Position numbers and translations under genes: made by a program
Notes under the pieces: model-generated
Told to the model about the DNA's origin: nothing
What the model saw: only the letters and a program-made list of their open reading frames with translations
Databases searched by the model: none
Shown here: one piece after another, positions 62,114 to 64,000 of the stretch
How positions within the stretch are numbered: the stretch's first letter is position 1
Layout: each line of letters starts with the position of its first letter
From: Pseudonocardia alni
Lineage (GTDB): Bacteria > Actinomycetota > Actinomycetes > Mycobacteriales > Pseudonocardiaceae
DNA: 64,000 nt
Assembly: GCF_002813375.1 (NCBI RefSeq)
Contig: NZ_PHUJ01000003.1
Span: forward strand, 1,364,001-1,428,000
Direction of reading: 5' to 3'

Positions 62114-64000
62114 CCGTATCCCCTTCCGCACGCTGTTTCGCCCCGGAGGGCGGGACCACCGGCGACGCCGGGGCCGCCTCGGGCGCCGTCGTCCCGCCGG
62201 AGCCGAGGACCACCTCGAGGCGGGCGCGCTGCAACTCGCCCAGCCGTCCCAGATCCTGGATCACCGCGGTGACCTCCGTCAGCCAGGCGGCGCGCCGCTC
62301 CCCCAGTGACGCGCCGGCCGCGCCGGACTCCGGCTCGCCGAGCAGGTCGCGGTTGCCGGCCTGGCGCACGGCGGTGGCGTACAGCTCGCGCGACACCGAG
62401 TCGGCGCGGTCGAGCCGCTGCTGCAGCAGCATCTGACGGCCGACGCCGAGGCAGTCCTCCAGGAACTCCTTCTCCTCGGCCATCGGCTCCTCGCCCAGCG
62501 CGACCAGCCGGTCGGCGACGACGAGCTGGGCGTCGAGGAACGACCGCAGCACGCCCGGCGCGACCAGCAGCGGAGCCTGGCGGAGCACACCGCGCACATC
62601 GGCCGGGTCGGCCGCCCGGGTCCGCCATTCCGGGTCGACCAGGTCCAGCTCGCCGATGATCTCGGCGCGGAACTCACGGCGGGTGGAGAAGAAGAACTCG
62701 AACTTGAGCAGGTCCCGCAGCCGGGCCAGCTCGCGCCACGCGACCTCGACGATGTCCTCGTCGGGGGCGGCGTCGCCGACGCGCAGCAGCGCGATCTCCA
62801 GCATGGCCCGGTTGAGCAGGTGGTGCAGCGCGCCGTTGCGGTAGAACGCGGCGACGTGGTGGCGGCCGGTGCTGACGGCGAAGACCGGCTCGGTGCCGCC
62901 GTCGTAGACGGTGACGACCCCGGCCTCGGCGAGCCGGTCGAGGGTCATCCGCAGGCCGTGCCGGGTCCGCAGCTCGGCGATCGGCACCGGGATGCCGCGG
63001 GCCTCCAGGTAGTCCGCCAGCGGCGCGACGACCTCCCGGACCTGCTGCAGGGTCAGCGCCCGGTCCTGCGCCCAGAGCAGCGCGAACGTCGCGAGCGAGG
63101 TCGCCGTCGCCGGGGTGACGCGGTTGATGCCCGCACACACCCGGAAGGCGACCTTCTCCAGCTGGGCCCGGCCGGGGCCGGCGTCGTCGAGCGCACGGCG
63201 CAGCGCGAACGGCTCGGCGAAGCGCACCCGGGCGGTGCCGATGTGGCGGCGCTGGTCGCGGAAGTAGCCGTAGAGCCAGCCCAGTCCCTCGGCCTTCTTC
63301 TGCCCGCCGCGCTGCTCGGCGGCCATCGCGCCGACCTCGTGCAGCTGGTCGTAGACGATGGACACCGGGACGAGCACCGCGTCGAGCTCGGGGCGTTCCT
63401 CCAGCGCGGACACCAGGTAGCGCAGCAGCCCGATGCGGGGCTTGCGCAGCTTGCCGGTGCGGCTGCGGCCGCCCTCGATGTACCACTCCAGGTTGAAGCG
63501 CTTGGCGAGCAGATGCCCCAGGTACTCCTGGATCGCGGCCTTGTAGACGGTGTCCCCGCCGAAGGTGCGGCGGATGAACACGATCCCGGCGCGGCGTCCG
63601 AGCGACCCCATCGGCCAGAACGACAGGTTGTTGCCGCCCAGGACGTGGTTGCGCGGGAAGTTGCGGTCGTGCAGCACCTCGGCGAACAGCAGGGGGTCGG
63701 CGTAGGAGCGGTGGCTGGGCAGGAACACCAGCGCGTGCTCCTTGTTCAGCTCGCGCAGCCGTTCCAGCCCGGACTCGTCGACCTGCACGTCCCAGGCCTT
63801 GGCGTGCATCGGCCCCATCATCGCCCGGAAGAGGTCGATGGCGGGCGGGCTCTGCACGGCGGCCATCTCGTGCAGACAGGACTCCAGGCGCTGCTCGACC
63901 TCGGTGGCGGGGCTGCCCGTCTGGTGCGCGAGCCGCTCGACCAGGGTCGGGAACCGGGCCGAGGAGGTGATCTGCTCGACCATCCGGCGCGGCACCTTGT
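62100..64000 (-). CDS. plsB: Glycerol-3-phosphate acyltransferase (PlsB type), N-terminus beyond window
   Basis: The reading frame is open to the window edge; 633 residues are visible. The acyltransferase block has LPSHRSYADPLLFAE (HX4D), GSLGRRAGIVFIRRTFGGD, EWYIEGGRSRTGKL and VLVPVSIVYDQLHE, the canonical PlsB set. A start at GTG 63995 is possible, but the usual length of actinobacterial PlsB2 (about 790 residues) suggests the real start is outside. It makes lysophosphatidate, the first step of glycerolipid synthesis, and leads the operon. Confidence 0.92.
   Translation of the reverse strand, partial: KVPRRMVEQITSSARFPTLVERLAHQTGSPATEVEQRLESCLHEMAAVQSPPAIDLFRAMMGPMHAKAWDVQVDESGLERLRELNKEHALVFLPSHRSYADPLLFAEVLHDRNFPRNHVLGGNNLSFWPMGSLGRRAGIVFIRRTFGGDTVYKAAIQEYLGHLLAKRFNLEWYIEGGRSRTGKLRKPRIGLLRYLVSALEERPELDAVLVPVSIVYDQLHEVGAMAAEQRGGQKKAEGLGWLYGYFRDQRRHIGTARVRFAEPFALRRALDDAGPGRAQLEKVAFRVCAGINRVTPATATSLATFALLWAQDRALTLQQVREVVAPLADYLEARGIPVPIAELRTRHGLRMTLDRLAEAGVVTVYDGGTEPVFAVSTGRHHVAAFYRNGALHHLLNRAMLEIALLRVGDAAPDEDIVEVAWRELARLRDLLKFEFFFSTRREFRAEIIGELDLVDPEWRTRAADPADVRGVLRQAPLLVAPGVLRSFLDAQLVVADRLVALGEEPMAEEKEFLEDCLGVGRQMLLQQRLDRADSVSRELYATAVRQAGNRDLLGEPESGAAGASLGERRAAWLTEVTAVIQDLGRLGELQRARLEVVLGSGGTTAPEAAPASPVVPPSGAKQRAEGDTGVAS

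Noticed and set aside
1..64000. tRNA, rRNA or CRISPR array
   Set aside because: No tRNA T-loop and acceptor combination or regularly spaced repeats could be recognised by reading; a dedicated search would be decisive.

Overview
The window is about 73% GC, with short intergenic gaps, many GTG starts, 4-base ATGA/GTGA overlaps, a mycobacterial-type LexA box and F420-linked enzyme families. This points to a high-GC actinomycete. A mycosporine-type gene set and the DUF3558 lipoprotein favour Pseudonocardiaceae, probably Pseudonocardia; that assignment is inference. No rRNA, tRNA, CRISPR array or transposase was recognised.

Layout. 1-9.8 kb: ordinary chromosome with a quinone oxidoreductase-like enzyme, small unknown proteins, an HTH protein, an ACS-family MFS permease, a small zinc-ribbon membrane protein, a Nei/Fpg glycosylase, a DoxX protein, threonine synthase and a TauD-type dioxygenase. 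9.9-16.35 kb (minus strand): a mycosporine-like amino acid (MAA, UV sunscreen) locus. mysA, mysB, mysC and mysD are tightly coupled; upstream lie a HAD-fold protein that has lost its catalytic aspartates and a second TauD-type dioxygenase. 16.4-24.1 kb: housekeeping and unknown genes (M13 peptidase, amino-acid permease, GNAT, MFS). 24.2-37.8 kb: an accessory island. It holds a DUF4253 pair, a 1,791-residue SF1 helicase with a fused DUF559-like nuclease and a C-terminal domain, a GmrSD-like DUF262/DUF1524 protein, a probable TY-Chap2 protein, and three broken defence-type genes: a DNA methyltransferase tail with a frameshift, an ApeA-like HEPN gene with an in-frame amber codon, and a second DUF262 remnant.

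37.9-53.4 kb: small secreted and lipoproteins, an Rpf-like protein, an MFS permease, a YoaK-hydrolase in-frame fusion, Dps, a universal stress protein, a complete tctCBA tricarboxylate transporter operon, an LLM/SCO6745 pair, a flavin monooxygenase, a DUF1684 protein and a DMT permease. 53.4-57.5 kb: a large unknown protein, dinB with a LexA box at its start, and an HTH-Clp_N protein whose promoter carries two palindromes. 57.5-64 kb (minus): a five-gene lipid operon (plsB, HAD-PlsC, WS/DGAT, alpha/beta hydrolase, FAS1-like dehydratase), resembling M. tuberculosis Rv2482c-Rv2485c with one extra gene.

The most interesting parts are the MAA locus with its dioxygenases and HAD pseudoenzyme, the decaying defence island around the giant helicase-nuclease, and the self-contained operator/leaderless promoter before the HTH-Clp_N gene.
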